A stretch of 64,000 nucleotides of DNA from Streptomyces nanshensis (GTDB taxonomy: Bacteria; Actinomycetota; Actinomycetes; Streptomycetales; Streptomycetaceae): positions 33,054 to 97,053 of the forward strand of contig NZ_LJGW01000377.1 in assembly GCF_001751255.1 (NCBI RefSeq), read 5' to 3'. The position numbers and the translations under genes were made by a program. The notes under the pieces were generated by a model. That model worked only from the letters and a program-made list of their open reading frames with translations, was not told the origin of the DNA and did not search any database. Positions 23,607 through 32,185 of this stretch are shown here, one piece after another. How positions within the stretch are numbered: position 1 is the first letter of the stretch; every line of letters starts with the position of its first letter.

Positions 23607-26015
23607 TTGACCATCGTGCCGATGTCCTTCCGGGAGGCGTGCGCGTACGTCGACCGCGTCCATCGCCACCACGACCGGCCGCAGGGGCACAAGTTCTCCC
23701 TCGGTGTGATGGCGGACGGGCGCCTCGTGGGAGTGGCCATCATCGGGCGGCCTGTGGCCCGGGCGTACGACACCGGAGTCACGGTGGAGGTCACCAGAGT
23801 GGCCACCGACGGCACGCCCAACTCCTGCTCGGCTCTCTACGGAGCGGCTTGGCGGACGGCCAGGGCCGCCGGCTACCGCCGCGCGATCACCTACACCCAG
23901 GAAGGGGAGAGCGGCGCGAGCTTGCGGGCAGCAGGGTGGCGTCAGGTCGCTCAACGCCCGGCGCGCGCCGGGTGGGACGCCCCCAGCAGGCCACGCCGGT
24001 CGAAAGGCACCGATCACGTCGCCCGCGTCCTGTGGGAGATCACCGCGCGCCAGGCCCCACCACGCATGGGTGATGAAACCCGTGACGAAACCCGCCGCAC
24101 CTCCGGGCGGCGGCGCTGCGCGGCTCCGTCCTGCCGCAACCGCCTCATTCGCCGCGCGACGGGACGCCCGCCCCGTTACTGCTCGCCGGCCTGCCGCCAA
24201 CGTGCCTACCGGCGCCGCACCCGAGCACGCGCACGCTCTGGTCGGTCTGGCGACCTCACGAACTGTCACGTCCTCCCGTCCGATCGGTCCGAAGTCAAGG
24301 TCACCGCCATGTCCGCAGAAGCAGGTTCCGACCATGTACGCGACGAAGCCGCATCCGCCGTGCAGAGCATCGACGACGGCGCGTACCGCGGCAGGCCCGA
24401 CAAGGGCAACCGCGTCGTGCAAGGCGCTGGGCTGGAGCCAGCTCGGGATCCGGGCCACGGCGCGGGCGACGCCTGCCTGCAAGTCGCCAAGCAGGCTTCC
24501 GTCTTGGCCGCGAGGGCGGCGGACGAGGCGATGTACGCGGCGGCGCGCAGCCGGGCGGGTGAGACGGCTCGGCTCGACGCGGTGATGCTCGCGGCCCATG
24601 AGCAGGCCACCGAAGCGGAGCGGCTCGCGCGCCTTGCTGCGAAGAACGCCGGTATCGGTGATGGGTCGACAGCCCGCGCATTGGCCCTCCGTGCCGTTTC
24701 GCACGCGGCTCTGGCTCAGCAGACCGCCGGCATCGAGGAGACTGCCGCGGAGCTCGCCACATCGCTGGTACGCCAGCGATCCGCGCTCGAGCGGCGCGCC
24801 GAGCGAGATGCGGCGGCAGAGACGGAAGCCGAACTGCGCGCGGCGACGGGGATGGACGAGCACAACCGCGTCCAGCTGGACGTCGCACGCTCTACCGCAG
24901 TGGATGCTGTGCCGGCCCTCGGCTGGTCGAGGGGACACCTGCGAGCAATGGAGGCAGCCGACGCGGGAAGGCTCTATCGCCGCGACGGGCGCGCGTGGGA
25001 CGGGGGCACCCCGGGCCGGTGGGATGGGGGCCGACCGGTCGCCCGGGAGCGGGTGCTCATGCTCGCGTCCGCCGGATTCCTCGCCATCTGCCGCGGCAAG
25101 GACCGACGGATCATCGTCACGCCGATGGGGTCCCTCGCACTCTACTTGGCTCGCCTCTACCCCGACGGGGTGTTCGCCGACGACAAGGCCGCGTACGCCG
25201 CGCGGCTTGCAGCGTGCCGCCGACCGTGGTCGAGGAAGGACGAGTTGAAGGAGGCAGCCCGGAGGCTGCGCCCCCTGGACGAGCACACGCTGCGCACCTT
25301 CACGTGGCCGGTGACGATCGCCGAGCAGGAAGCACAGGCCGCCGAGCTGGCGCACGGGGCGTGGGAGGACGACGGCGGCGCTGTGCCGGAGATCGCTCGC
25401 GCGAAGGCGGGGCCACGCGGGCCGACACCGAGCCGGCATCAGGATGCCGCGCGGTACGGGGCAGGCCCGCAGGAGCAGTTGGCGCTGTGGACCCGCGAGA
25501 CCGTGACCGGCGAGGCACAACCGGGCCGCGGTGTCGGACCGCTGGTCGTGGTTCCCTGTTCAGCTCGGAAGTTGGATCGCCCCGCTCCGGTCCGCCATCT
25601 GTACACCGGGCCGCTGCACACCAAAGCCCGGATGGCGGCGGAGGCCCTCACGGCCCGCGGCGGGCTCGTGCTGGTGCTCTCCGGCAGGCGGCTGATCTTC
25701 CGTCTGGATGAGGTAGTCGAACCGTACGACGTGGTGATGCCCGAGCGCCTGACCGACCAGGACGTCGCGCAGCTGCGCGCCGAGGCGGTGCGACACGGCG
25801 TGGCCGACGCCGACGATGTCGTGCTGCTCACCCCCCGGCTCTACACCAGCGCAGCACGGCACATCTGGCCCCATGCGACCGCGGCGCTGGAAGGCAGCGG
25901 CGGCATCGGCGTCATGCTCCGGCGCCTGGCCGAGATCTCTGGCACCGGACACTTGGGGCAGCGGGTCGACGGCCAGCGCCGCACCGACCGTTCTCGCGCA
26001 GCGCTTGGCGGATGA
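23607..26015 (+). CDS. XF1762-type domain, zinc ribbon and DUF6884-type domain in one long frame
   Basis: 802 aa from TTG at 23607 with a GGGGAG site. Residues 1-150 match the XF1762 family (MTIVPMSFREACAYVDRVHR, HKFSLGVMADGRLVGVAIIG), which has an acetyltransferase-like fold. Residues 165-210 are a Cys-rich ribbon: CAAPSCRN, then PPRYCSPACRQRAYRRR. A low-quality linker follows (about 24230-24309), then from the ATG at 24310 a 569-aa part with long A/E/R helices, a winged-helix-like YRRDGRAWDGG region and a DUF6884-like end (LVVVPCSARKLDRPAP, ARGGLVLVLSGRRL). No stop separates the parts, but the linker looks intergenic, so this may be two genes fused by a lost stop. Confidence 0.6.
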   Translation: MTIVPMSFREACAYVDRVHRHHDRPQGHKFSLGVMADGRLVGVAIIGRPVARAYDTGVTVEVTRVATDGTPNSCSALYGAAWRTARAAGYRRAITYTQEGESGASLRAAGWRQVAQRPARAGWDAPSRPRRSKGTDHVARVLWEITARQAPPRMGDETRDETRRTSGRRRCAAPSCRNRLIRRATGRPPRYCSPACRQRAYRRRTRARARSGRSGDLTNCHVLPSDRSEVKVTAMSAEAGSDHVRDEAASAVQSIDDGAYRGRPDKGNRVVQGAGLEPARDPGHGAGDACLQVAKQASVLAARAADEAMYAAARSRAGETARLDAVMLAAHEQATEAERLARLAAKNAGIGDGSTARALALRAVSHAALAQQTAGIEETAAELATSLVRQRSALERRAERDAAAETEAELRAATGMDEHNRVQLDVARSTAVDAVPALGWSRGHLRAMEAADAGRLYRRDGRAWDGGTPGRWDGGRPVARERVLMLASAGFLAICRGKDRRIIVTPMGSLALYLARLYPDGVFADDKAAYAARLAACRRPWSRKDELKEAARRLRPLDEHTLRTFTWPVTIAEQEAQAAELAHGAWEDDGGAVPEIARAKAGPRGPTPSRHQDAARYGAGPQEQLALWTRETVTGEAQPGRGVGPLVVVPCSARKLDRPAPVRHLYTGPLHTKARMAAEALTARGGLVLVLSGRRLIFRLDEVVEPYDVVMPERLTDQDVAQLRAEAVRHGVADADDVVLLTPRLYTSAARHIWPHATAALEGSGGIGVMLRRLAEISGTGHLGQRVDGQRRTDRSRAALGG

Positions 26016-26124
26016 AGACGGAGGGGCACGGATTGGCGGCGCTACGGTGGGGTTTCCCGTCTTCCGTCCGGACGTCGATCCCTTGGACCGGCACTGCCCA
26101 TCCATCTCGAAAGGTCGCAGGCTC

Positions 26125-26565
26125 GTGTATCGGAGCACCACGGCAACCCTGCCTGACGGGACCAAGGCGGTCGTGCACTCCGACAGTCTCATCTGGGAGA
26201 AGGCCATCTTGCGGGGCAACGGCGGTCTCGCCAACCTGGGCGCCACGGTCATCGAGCAACTGCGCGGCGCCGGCGCCTGCGTCGCTGTCCAGCACGAGGA
26301 TCTGGGCGTGATCGTCACCCCTCACCGTGGTGGCGCGACTGAGATCACCGCCCGTGTTCTGTGCACCGATCCGACCTGCCTCACCGCGGCCGAGACGCAC
26401 GAGCAAGAGCTCTTTTGGGTCCAGCATCCTGACACCCCCGCGGCCCGTGCTTGGGCGACTCGGCGAGCCGTAGCCGGTGAGTGGCAACTCCAGGCCGAGC
26501 GGGAATCGATCGCGCACTACTACCCGGGCCCTGCCGTCCCGCTTCATGTGCGCGAGGGGCAGTGA
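26125..26565 (+). CDS. orphan protein, 146 aa
   Basis: Start GTG at 26125 behind GAAAGG; the frame is open further upstream to 25816, but that part is the shadow of the previous gene. The product is beta-rich (RSTTATLPDGTKAVVHSDSL, then HEDLGVIVTPHRGG), with a CTDPTCLTAAETHEQE segment in the middle and Trp residues near the end. It is the last plus-strand gene of this block. Function unknown. Confidence 0.6.
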   Translation: MYRSTTATLPDGTKAVVHSDSLIWEKAILRGNGGLANLGATVIEQLRGAGACVAVQHEDLGVIVTPHRGGATEITARVLCTDPTCLTAAETHEQELFWVQHPDTPAARAWATRRAVAGEWQLQAERESIAHYYPGPAVPLHVREGQ

Positions 26566-26844
26566 GGCGGACGAGGTGAGGTGGCTGACCTCCGGTCATC
26601 TCCCAGGTGTCTGCGAAGCGGTCCGGCACGGTGTCGCCGGCGCCTCCGGTCGTGCTGTGGCCCCGAGCCGCTCCACTCGCGCACACCGCGCCGTCTGACG
26701 GGAGGCGGCAGCCACGTTCGACGGCAGCGAAGGCATCGGGACATGCAGGGCGTCTGGCACTTCTCGCGCCGGGCGCCTCCCAGGCTGGCGCCCGTTGCCC
26801 CTCGGACGCTGCCCCGTGCGCCGATCAGGAGGCCCCGCACGGTG

Positions 26845-27402
26845 CTACCGCGCTGTGTCTTCTTCCGTCGCCGTACGGGAGACCCTCAGCATCGGTCGCC
26901 CGGGGTACGGGTAGAGGGGCACGCTCCGCACCAGTTCCGGGCGCATATCGACCCGGCTCAGCACACACGGCTCTCGGTAGACGTCTTGCACCCAGGCACT
27001 CGCCGCTCTTCGCGTGGCCTCGCGGCGGAGCGCGCCGTCGGCGAGGGTCCACACGATCCAGTCGCGGCGGCCGTCTCGATGGGCGTGCCACAGCAGCCCC
27101 AAGACGAGGCCGACGACTGCTTCGAAGCCGGCCCAGGGCAACAGCAGGATGCGGGATTCCGGGAGGGCCCAGGCCAGCAGCAGAGCGGTCGCGGTGCCGG
27201 CCGCCCAAGCGGGCCAGTATGCGTACGGGCGCGCCGTGTCCGCTGTGCGCATGTGGAGAACGAGTGCGCTGATGATCAGGCCGACCGCCAGCACGATCAG
27301 GGCCTCGTTGCTGCCAGCGGCTCTCAGCGTCACGCACGCTGCGGCAGCGGTGAGCAGGCCGCGTACGGCGGTGCGCTCCTGTGGGCGCTTGTCACCGGGC
27401 AC
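26845..27402 (-). CDS. membrane protein, 185 aa
   Basis: Start GTG at 27402 with AAGGAGG six bases upstream. Three or four hydrophobic helices lie in residues 15-105 (LIVLAVGLIISALVLHM, then WAAGTATALLLAWAL and LLLPWAGFEAVVGLVLG). The C-terminal 80 residues are soluble and Arg-rich. No family is recognised. A strong hairpin (27511-27550) separates it from the SH3 gene upstream, so it needs its own promoter. Confidence 0.65.
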   Translation of the reverse strand: MPGDKRPQERTAVRGLLTAAAACVTLRAAGSNEALIVLAVGLIISALVLHMRTADTARPYAYWPAWAAGTATALLLAWALPESRILLLPWAGFEAVVGLVLGLLWHAHRDGRRDWIVWTLADGALRREATRRAASAWVQDVYREPCVLSRVDMRPELVRSVPLYPYPGRPMLRVSRTATEEDTAR

Positions 27403-27510
27403 CTTTCCCCTCCTTCGCGCGCCGCTTCCGAATCGTATGTCCAGTCCTCGAAGACGACCAGCAGCCGGGACGACCCCAGGGAACGACCATGGGTGTGCGT
27501 ATTCCACGAC

Positions 27511-27550
27511 GCGGCGCCCCTGCACCGGAGCTCGAGGGCAGGGGCGCCGC
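27511..27550 (-). terminator. hairpin downstream of second SH3 gene
   Basis: Perfect 13-bp inverted repeat GCGGCGCCCCTGC / GCAGGGGCGCCGC with a 14-base loop, 15 bases after the SH3 stop. Confidence 0.75.
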
Positions 27551-27564
27551 GGGGGCCAGATCCG

Positions 27565-27963
27565 TTACGTGGTGTAGCGGTAGGAGACCCATCCCTTGAG
27601 GCCGTGGTTCTTGCCGGTGAGGACCTTGCCGTAGTACCAGATCTTGTCGGGGCCGGGGTCCAGGTAGCTTCCGCAGCTGCCGTAGATGCGGAACTTCGCG
27701 TTCTTCGACAGCTGACCCTTCGAGGCGTAGCCCGTCGACGGGCCCTTGCGCAGGTTCACGCCCGAGCTGGTGATGCGCTCGGTGTGGTTCTTGTCGTTGC
27801 GGCAGTTCTTGGCGAAGTCCGCTGACGGCGATGCAGCCTCAGAGGCGACCAGCTTGGCGGGAGCCGGCGCCGCCGAGGCTGCGGGCGCCGCGGCGGCAGC
27901 TCCGCCGACGAGTAGAGCGGAAGCGGCGACGGTCGTGCCGAGTCGGTGTGTCAGTCGTGTCAT
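27565..27963 (-). CDS. secreted SH3-domain protein (paralogue of the 18830 gene)
   Basis: 132 aa from ATG at 27963. The signal peptide has a hydrophobic Ala/Leu core and ends in APAASAAPA. The SH3 signature SGVNLRKGPSTGYASKGQL is the counterpart of SGVNLRTGPGTGYTSVGTL in the first copy. Two Cys residues flank it. The mature parts otherwise differ, so the copies are old paralogues, not a recent duplication. Confidence 0.85.
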   Translation of the reverse strand: MTRLTHRLGTTVAASALLVGGAAAAAPAASAAPAPAKLVASEAASPSADFAKNCRNDKNHTERITSSGVNLRKGPSTGYASKGQLSKNAKFRIYGSCGSYLDPGPDKIWYYGKVLTGKNHGLKGWVSYRYTT

Positions 27964-28086
27964 CACATGCCCTTCTGTGAATCCGTCCGCCCGGCCGGCC
28001 CGGGGGCGCGGTTCACGGAAGGTAGGAAGACCCGCCTGTGGATGGATGCCGACCAACAGCCGGGGCTCCGGACTGGGCCCGGCGCG

Positions 28087-29055
28087 TCAGTCCTGGCCGC
28101 CGGAAAGGAGGTTCCGAGCAGCTCGGAGACTGTCGCGCCTCGTCACGACGTCGGCGAACAAGGCATCCCTTCGGTCTTCCAGTTCTCTCCGTGTGGCCAG
28201 TGCCTTGCCGGAGAGGTCCCCTTCGCTGAGGGTGTCCCCACAGGCGACGAGGGTGTTCGGGCCGAGGTCCCAAATCAGCATGTTCACGGCCGCGCCGGCC
28301 GCCGCGATGGGATCCTTGTCCTGGAGGTGCCAGGCCCAACCGTGCGGGTCGATGCCACGGTGGCGCAGGTGTTGTGCGGCTGAGCGGAACATTCCGCTAG
28401 TGCCGCCGGCCGGTTCGTGCAGCGCTCCGTTCTTGGGCGGGCTGTCGCCGATGGTCATCCCCGCCAGGAGGTCGGTGACTTCGGGTGGTGTGTGGAATTC
28501 GCCCAGCCAGGAGCGGTCACCGCGGTGGCGGAGGCTGGTGATCGTCCAGGACATCAGGTCGACGTGGGAGCGCATGTAGGGGTCCCGGTAGCCGGTGTGG
28601 AGCAGAACGCCGTGGCGCAGGGCGGTGTCTGAGACTGCTTTGATCGCGCGGAGGGTGTCCGGTGAGTGCTCTTCTTCGTACCAGCGCAGGATGGGGGCGG
28701 CGGTGTTGATGAGGTCCGGGCGGGATATCCAGTGGACGGCGGCGACTTCGCCGACGGTCGGCGGCCACTTCGATGCGGGCTGGTCGGCGATGAAGTCGGC
28801 CAAGTCCTGTGCGTGGGAGGCCGCGTCGGTCTTGCGGGGCCACAGGGCCAGCGTGGCCACGACTCCGCACGGTATGTCCATCCGGCCGGCGCCGTGGTGG
28901 CGGTGCCAGGTGTCCGCGACGGCGTGTCCGAGCTTCATTCCCTCGGAGCGTTGAGTGGGAAGTCGCGGCTTTCGGCGTGCGTTCTTGCGTGCGCTGGTCG
29001 GGTCGTCTGGCGTGCGCGTCGTGGTGGCGGGCTCGGACTGAGCGGTGGATGACAC
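28087..29055 (-). CDS. N6-adenine methylase-like protein without visible NPPY motif
   Basis: 322 aa from GTG at 29055 with GAGGAA upstream. The sequence LGEFHTPPEVTDLLAGM, then HEPAGGTSGMFRSAA, then DPIAAAGAAVNMLIWDL is the type I/N6 methylase pattern of target-recognition head, SAM motif I and the following helix. After that, the catalytic (D/N)PPY/F motif cannot be found before the protein ends. The enzyme may therefore bind SAM or DNA without methylating, or the rest may be lost. Its promoter region contains a palindromic operator (29082-29096). Many Streptomyces elements carry similar proteins of unknown role. Confidence 0.65.
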   Translation of the reverse strand: MSSTAQSEPATTTRTPDDPTSARKNARRKPRLPTQRSEGMKLGHAVADTWHRHHGAGRMDIPCGVVATLALWPRKTDAASHAQDLADFIADQPASKWPPTVGEVAAVHWISRPDLINTAAPILRWYEEEHSPDTLRAIKAVSDTALRHGVLLHTGYRDPYMRSHVDLMSWTITSLRHRGDRSWLGEFHTPPEVTDLLAGMTIGDSPPKNGALHEPAGGTSGMFRSAAQHLRHRGIDPHGWAWHLQDKDPIAAAGAAVNMLIWDLGPNTLVACGDTLSEGDLSGKALATRRELEDRRDALFADVVTRRDSLRAARNLLSGGQD

Positions 29056-29076
29056 GTGTTTTCCTCGTCGGGATAG

Positions 29077-29096
29077 CTTATACACGTTTTACGTGT
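29077..29096 (-). promoter_or_regulatory. palindromic operator with -10 for the methylase-like gene
   Basis: ACACGT-TTT-ACGTGT, a perfect 6-bp inverted repeat at 29082-29096, overlaps a TATAAG -10 box (complement of 29077-29082). A half-related ACACGTGT lies over the start codon at 29052-29059. No good -35 is seen, so activation or tight repression is likely. Confidence 0.55.
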
Positions 29097-29142
29097 CGCT
29101 GAGTTGTGGTCGTAGCTCGCCCTGAGCAGAGAGGAGTTGTCG

Positions 29143-29664
29143 CTACGCGGGGGCGGAAATGATGACGACGTCTTCGGGGGCAAGACCGTGATGTACTGCT
29201 ATGGCCTGCTGCGGAGAGACGTCTCCTTCGCCCCCGATCTCGAACGTCCCCTCACGGACGCGGCGGTCCAGGGCGGGGATCATGTAGCTGATGCGGCGGC
29301 CCAGAAGGTAGGAGCCGCGGACTGCCTGAACGGCGAGGACCGGAAACGGGCCGGGCTGTCTCAGCAGAGCGAGGCCGTTGCTGATCCAGAACTCCTCGGC
29401 TCCGGCGCCGTGTTCCAGGACGCTGAAGCCGTCGCCGCGGGAGAAGGAGCGCAGATGGTCGAAGCGGTACGCCGCGGCGATCTTCCAGTCGTCGCCGGAG
29501 AGCATGTCCTCATCGGCGTTGAAGAGCGTGACTGCGCGCCAGAGTTCGTCTTCTGCCGGGCCGGCGGAGGCGGTGGTGTAGGAGAAGACTCGCAGCATCG
29601 GGTGGTCGGAGCGGTAGCCGAGGTTGTCCGGGTGGGTGTTGTGCCAGACGGTGATGCGGCGCAT
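29143..29664 (-). CDS. orphan protein, 173 aa
   Basis: Start ATG at 29664, with GAAAGGAA upstream. The protein is mixed alpha/beta with a protein-like N-terminus (RRITVWHNTHPDNLGYRSDH) and a C-terminus rich in Glu/Gly (TFEIGGEGDVSPQQAIAV). The pattern EDELWRAVTLFNADEDML occurs early. No family is recognised. It lies upstream of the operator region at 29.08 kb and downstream of the 29920 gene. Confidence 0.6.
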   Translation of the reverse strand: MRRITVWHNTHPDNLGYRSDHPMLRVFSYTTASAGPAEDELWRAVTLFNADEDMLSGDDWKIAAAYRFDHLRSFSRGDGFSVLEHGAGAEEFWISNGLALLRQPGPFPVLAVQAVRGSYLLGRRISYMIPALDRRVREGTFEIGGEGDVSPQQAIAVHHGLAPEDVVIISAPA

Positions 29665-29919
29665 GCGGGGCAGGTTCCTTTCGTTCGGTCTCAGCGCGTG
29701 GCCTCGTGAGGCGGGGCGGGGTCTACTGCGAAGCGGGGCACCACAGCCGGCGGTTGAGGCACAAGCGCCCGTCGGACGGCACGCGCCGTGGCACTTGTCG
29801 CGGTTCTCGTACGGGCGCGGATTCAGTCGAGGAACATCCGGTGCATGCAGCTCCTCGGTGGAAGCCTCGCCGGTCCGGCGCATCGAGACGCCTGCGCGGG
29901 TCCTACGGTGGTGGCACCG

Positions 29920-30441
29920 TCAGCCGTCCCGCGCGACAAGCAGGGCGTCGCCGTAGGCGCGCATCCAGGCTTCATGTACTGCGTAGTCGGGGTTGGTCGG
30001 CGGGATGGGCCACACGGGCCGCCAGCGGGTCCGGCGGCCGGTGACGATGACCTGGTCCAGGCGCTCGTGGTCCGCGCCGTCACCGGTCCTCCAGTGCTCC
30101 ATGACGGTCAGGCGGCCGGGAAACTGTGCGCGGAGCTTCGCGGTGATCTCCTCGGCGCTGTTGGTGATGGAGACCCCGACTCCGCTCTCGGTGACGATCG
30201 CCAGGTGGCCGTCGGCCGTACGCCAGACCCTCAGGAGCGCCATGCCTCCCCCGCCCGCGCATACCGAGGGGAACGTCCAGGCGGGGTCGTCGAGGACGAG
30301 CTCGTCAGGGCGCGGCACGGGCGGGAGGAGCGGGAAGTGCTGGTCGTGGCCGGAAGGGGACACAGGATGCTTCTCCAGTTCGGCGCGGAGGGTGGGCGGG
30401 CAAGTCCGGCATGAGGGCCGGGTCACGGGTGATTCGTTCAC
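29920..30441 (-). CDS. orphan protein, 173 aa
   Basis: GTG at 30441 overlaps the stop of the DUF4314 gene (GTGA), which fixes the start. Four Cys/Pro residues near the N-terminus (PSCRTCPPTLRAELEKHP) may form a small metal site. The body has ALLRVWRTADGHLAIVTESG and GVSITNSAEEITAKLRAQFP, and the end is EAWMRAYGDALLVARDG. No known family. Coupling suggests that it works with DUF4314 and the upstream 229-aa gene. Confidence 0.6.
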   Translation of the reverse strand: MNESPVTRPSCRTCPPTLRAELEKHPVSPSGHDQHFPLLPPVPRPDELVLDDPAWTFPSVCAGGGGMALLRVWRTADGHLAIVTESGVGVSITNSAEEITAKLRAQFPGRLTVMEHWRTGDGADHERLDQVIVTGRRTRWRPVWPIPPTNPDYAVHEAWMRAYGDALLVARDG

Positions 30442-30681
30442 GAGGAGGCGGTGGACGGCGGGCGGGGGCAGATCCGCTCGACGACGTCGCCGTCGTCGGT
30501 CAGAGTGAGCATCAGACGCCGGTGGCTGTGCGGTGCGTCCAAGTCGACGGCGAGGTGCCGCAGCTGCGGGTCCGGGTTCCAGCGGGTGACGGTCCCCGGT
30601 CGCGCCGGCCGGCACCGGGTCGTGCACGTCGGTGCATACGAGGAGCCGGATGCGGTCGCCGCGCTTGAATTCCTCTTCCAC
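30438..30681 (-). pseudogene. DUF4314 protein gene with one extra base
   Basis: Start GTG at 30681. The first frame gives EEEFKRGDRIRLLVCTDVHD, a typical DUF4314 head. After the C4 run at 30594-30597 (G4 on the coding strand) the family signature continues in the other frame: TVTRWNPDPQLRHLAVDLDA and LTLTDDGDVVERI. Removing one G restores an 80-aa protein that stops at 30438, exactly on the GTG of the next gene. The exact fit to the downstream overlap argues for a single sequence error or a fresh mutation. DUF4314 genes are frequent on actinobacterial plasmids and phages; the function is unknown. Confidence 0.75.
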
Positions 30682-30745
30682 GGTGCTCCTTCGAGGTGTT
30701 GTCCGGCTTCCGGGGGCGGCCTGCTTCCGCGTCGTGAGCGGACGC

Positions 30746-31435
30746 TCAGGTCTTCGTGGGGACGAAGAAGGTGGCTGAGGAGGTGGTGGGTCGGGCCTGA
30801 TGGATGGAGCTGATGTAGAGGGCGCGCATGCGCTGTCGGGCCTGCGTGCTGAGCCTCCAGGCGGGACCGTCTTGGGTGTGGGTGAGGTCGATGAAGCGTC
30901 GTACGCGTGCTTCTGCGGGCCAGTCGGAGCGCTGCCAGCACATGGGCCCGTGCCGCTGGCATGCGCAGCGGGCTGCTCCCGGAAAGGGATGCTGGGCGTG
31001 CGCGATGAGGTCGCTGTGGCCGCCGACGCCGCACTGCTGCTCGATGACTCCGTGTGGGCCGTGGAGGAGGAAGATGCTCCAGCCGCGGGGGTCGGTCTCC
31101 TGCTCCGCTCGCAGTTCGGGGTGGGGCGCTGCGAGGGTATGGCTGATCGCCCACACCGTGGCGCTGGTGGTCTGGTTGTTTGCGTCGCCTTCCACGGCGC
31201 ATCCGCTCCGCCGTAGTGCCGTCCGCATGGCCGTGGCGGCCCACCTGTTGTCGGTGGCCACGGTGACGGTCTTCTGCGTCGAGTGCTGGAGGGCGACGTC
31301 GCTGCTGGTGAACTCGGAGAATCCCGGGAAGCTGTCGGGATCGACTGCTGCCCGGGCGAGGGCTATGACCAGGCCCGGATCAGGGGCGGCGGCCTGCGGT
31401 GGCGGGGTCGGCGCGGAGGGGGCGAGGAGCGGCAC
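30746..31435 (-). CDS. orphan protein, 229 aa
   Basis: Start GTG at 31435, with GGAG five bases upstream. The first half has a beta-alpha pattern (KTVTVATDNRWAATAMRTAL), the middle an EQETDPRGWSIFLLHGPHG strand pair, and a Cys/His-rich stretch CACQRHGPMCWQ follows that may bind metal. The C-terminus is basic. It is the first gene of a minus-strand row reaching 29143, and it lies just downstream of tRNA-Glu in the same direction, so read-through is possible. Confidence 0.62.
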   Translation of the reverse strand: MPLLAPSAPTPPPQAAAPDPGLVIALARAAVDPDSFPGFSEFTSSDVALQHSTQKTVTVATDNRWAATAMRTALRRSGCAVEGDANNQTTSATVWAISHTLAAPHPELRAEQETDPRGWSIFLLHGPHGVIEQQCGVGGHSDLIAHAQHPFPGAARCACQRHGPMCWQRSDWPAEARVRRFIDLTHTQDGPAWRLSTQARQRMRALYISSIHQARPTTSSATFFVPTKT

Positions 31436-31494
31436 AGATCTCCAGACTCGAGGTTGAGGTGATCACGTCGCGCGCGCCCGGAGGCGGGTGTGCG

Positions 31495-31568
31495 TACCCC
31501 TGGCGGGATTCGAACCCGCGGTCTCCTCGTTGAGAGCGAGGCGAGCTAGGCCGCTACTCGACAGGGGC
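31495..31568 (-). tRNA. tRNA-Glu (anticodon CTC)
   Basis: A complete cloverleaf on the minus strand: acceptor GCCCCTG/CAGGGGT, D stem GAGT/GCTC, anticodon stem CCTCG/CGAGG with loop CTCTCAA, T arm GCGGG-TTCGAAT-CCCGC and discriminator A. The CTC anticodon reads GAG. Compared with the usual Streptomyces chromosomal tRNA-Glu, the D stem and anticodon stem are different. It therefore looks like an extra, element-borne copy. No CCA is encoded at the 3' end. Confidence 0.9.
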
Positions 31569-31684
31569 AGGACCGTCGGCTCCCTCGGGTGTGTCCGGTA
31601 CGAGGTGGAGCTGACTGTGGGGTGGTTCTGGCGTGCCAGAGGGGGCCGGGGGCGACGCGGGCACCGACCCCCTCCGACACGGAT

Positions 31685-31713
31685 AATTTACCTTACCAGG
31701 AGTCGATTAGCAA
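31685..31713 (-). promoter_or_regulatory. predicted promoter of tRNA-Glu
   Basis: On the minus strand, TTGCTA (complement of 31708-31713), a 17-base spacer and TAAATT (complement of 31685-31690), about 115 bases before the tRNA. The -10 is identical to that of the RNA ligase promoter. A GC-rich hairpin-prone leader (GAGGGGG ... CCCCCTC) lies between. Confidence 0.6.
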
Positions 31714-32185
31714 TGCTTGCTTGTCGCTTTAGGGTGTTCGCATCGCAGACGCCCGGTGGTCGGATTTCAGGCGCGCTCCTGCGCTGGGCCGGCGGCGGGG
31801 CCTGAGCATCGCTCCCGCTGCGGCCTGACTCCGTAGGCGCGGACGCTGGTCGTCCGGGACCACGATGTCGGCTCGCCCGCCTCATCAGACCTTGGCTCTC
31901 GACCTCCGCCTCAGGCCCGACCAGGTTCTGCACGCTGCCATGACACCGCAAGACGGCAGCCGGGTTCCCGCCGGTGCCACTCATCAGTGCTGACAACCGC
32001 CTCTTGAGCCCAACGAGCCTGGTTGCCAGACTTCATTCATCGCCCGACCCAGGTTGCGCGTGGGGGTGGCGAGCAAGTTGTGAACCCTGCAAAGTGACAA
32101 TCGCATGTGCAGTGTCAAGGTGACCCGCCGGGCGTCTCCAGGCGCCCTGCGCGAGAAGTGAAGATCTTCAAGGTGGCGAGGTCGC
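31714..32185. other. intergenic region upstream of the TetR gene
   Basis: No convincing gene. The region is less GC-rich than its surroundings and probably holds the promoter of the TetR gene at 32186, whose ATG has no clear ribosome-binding site. Confidence 0.4.
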
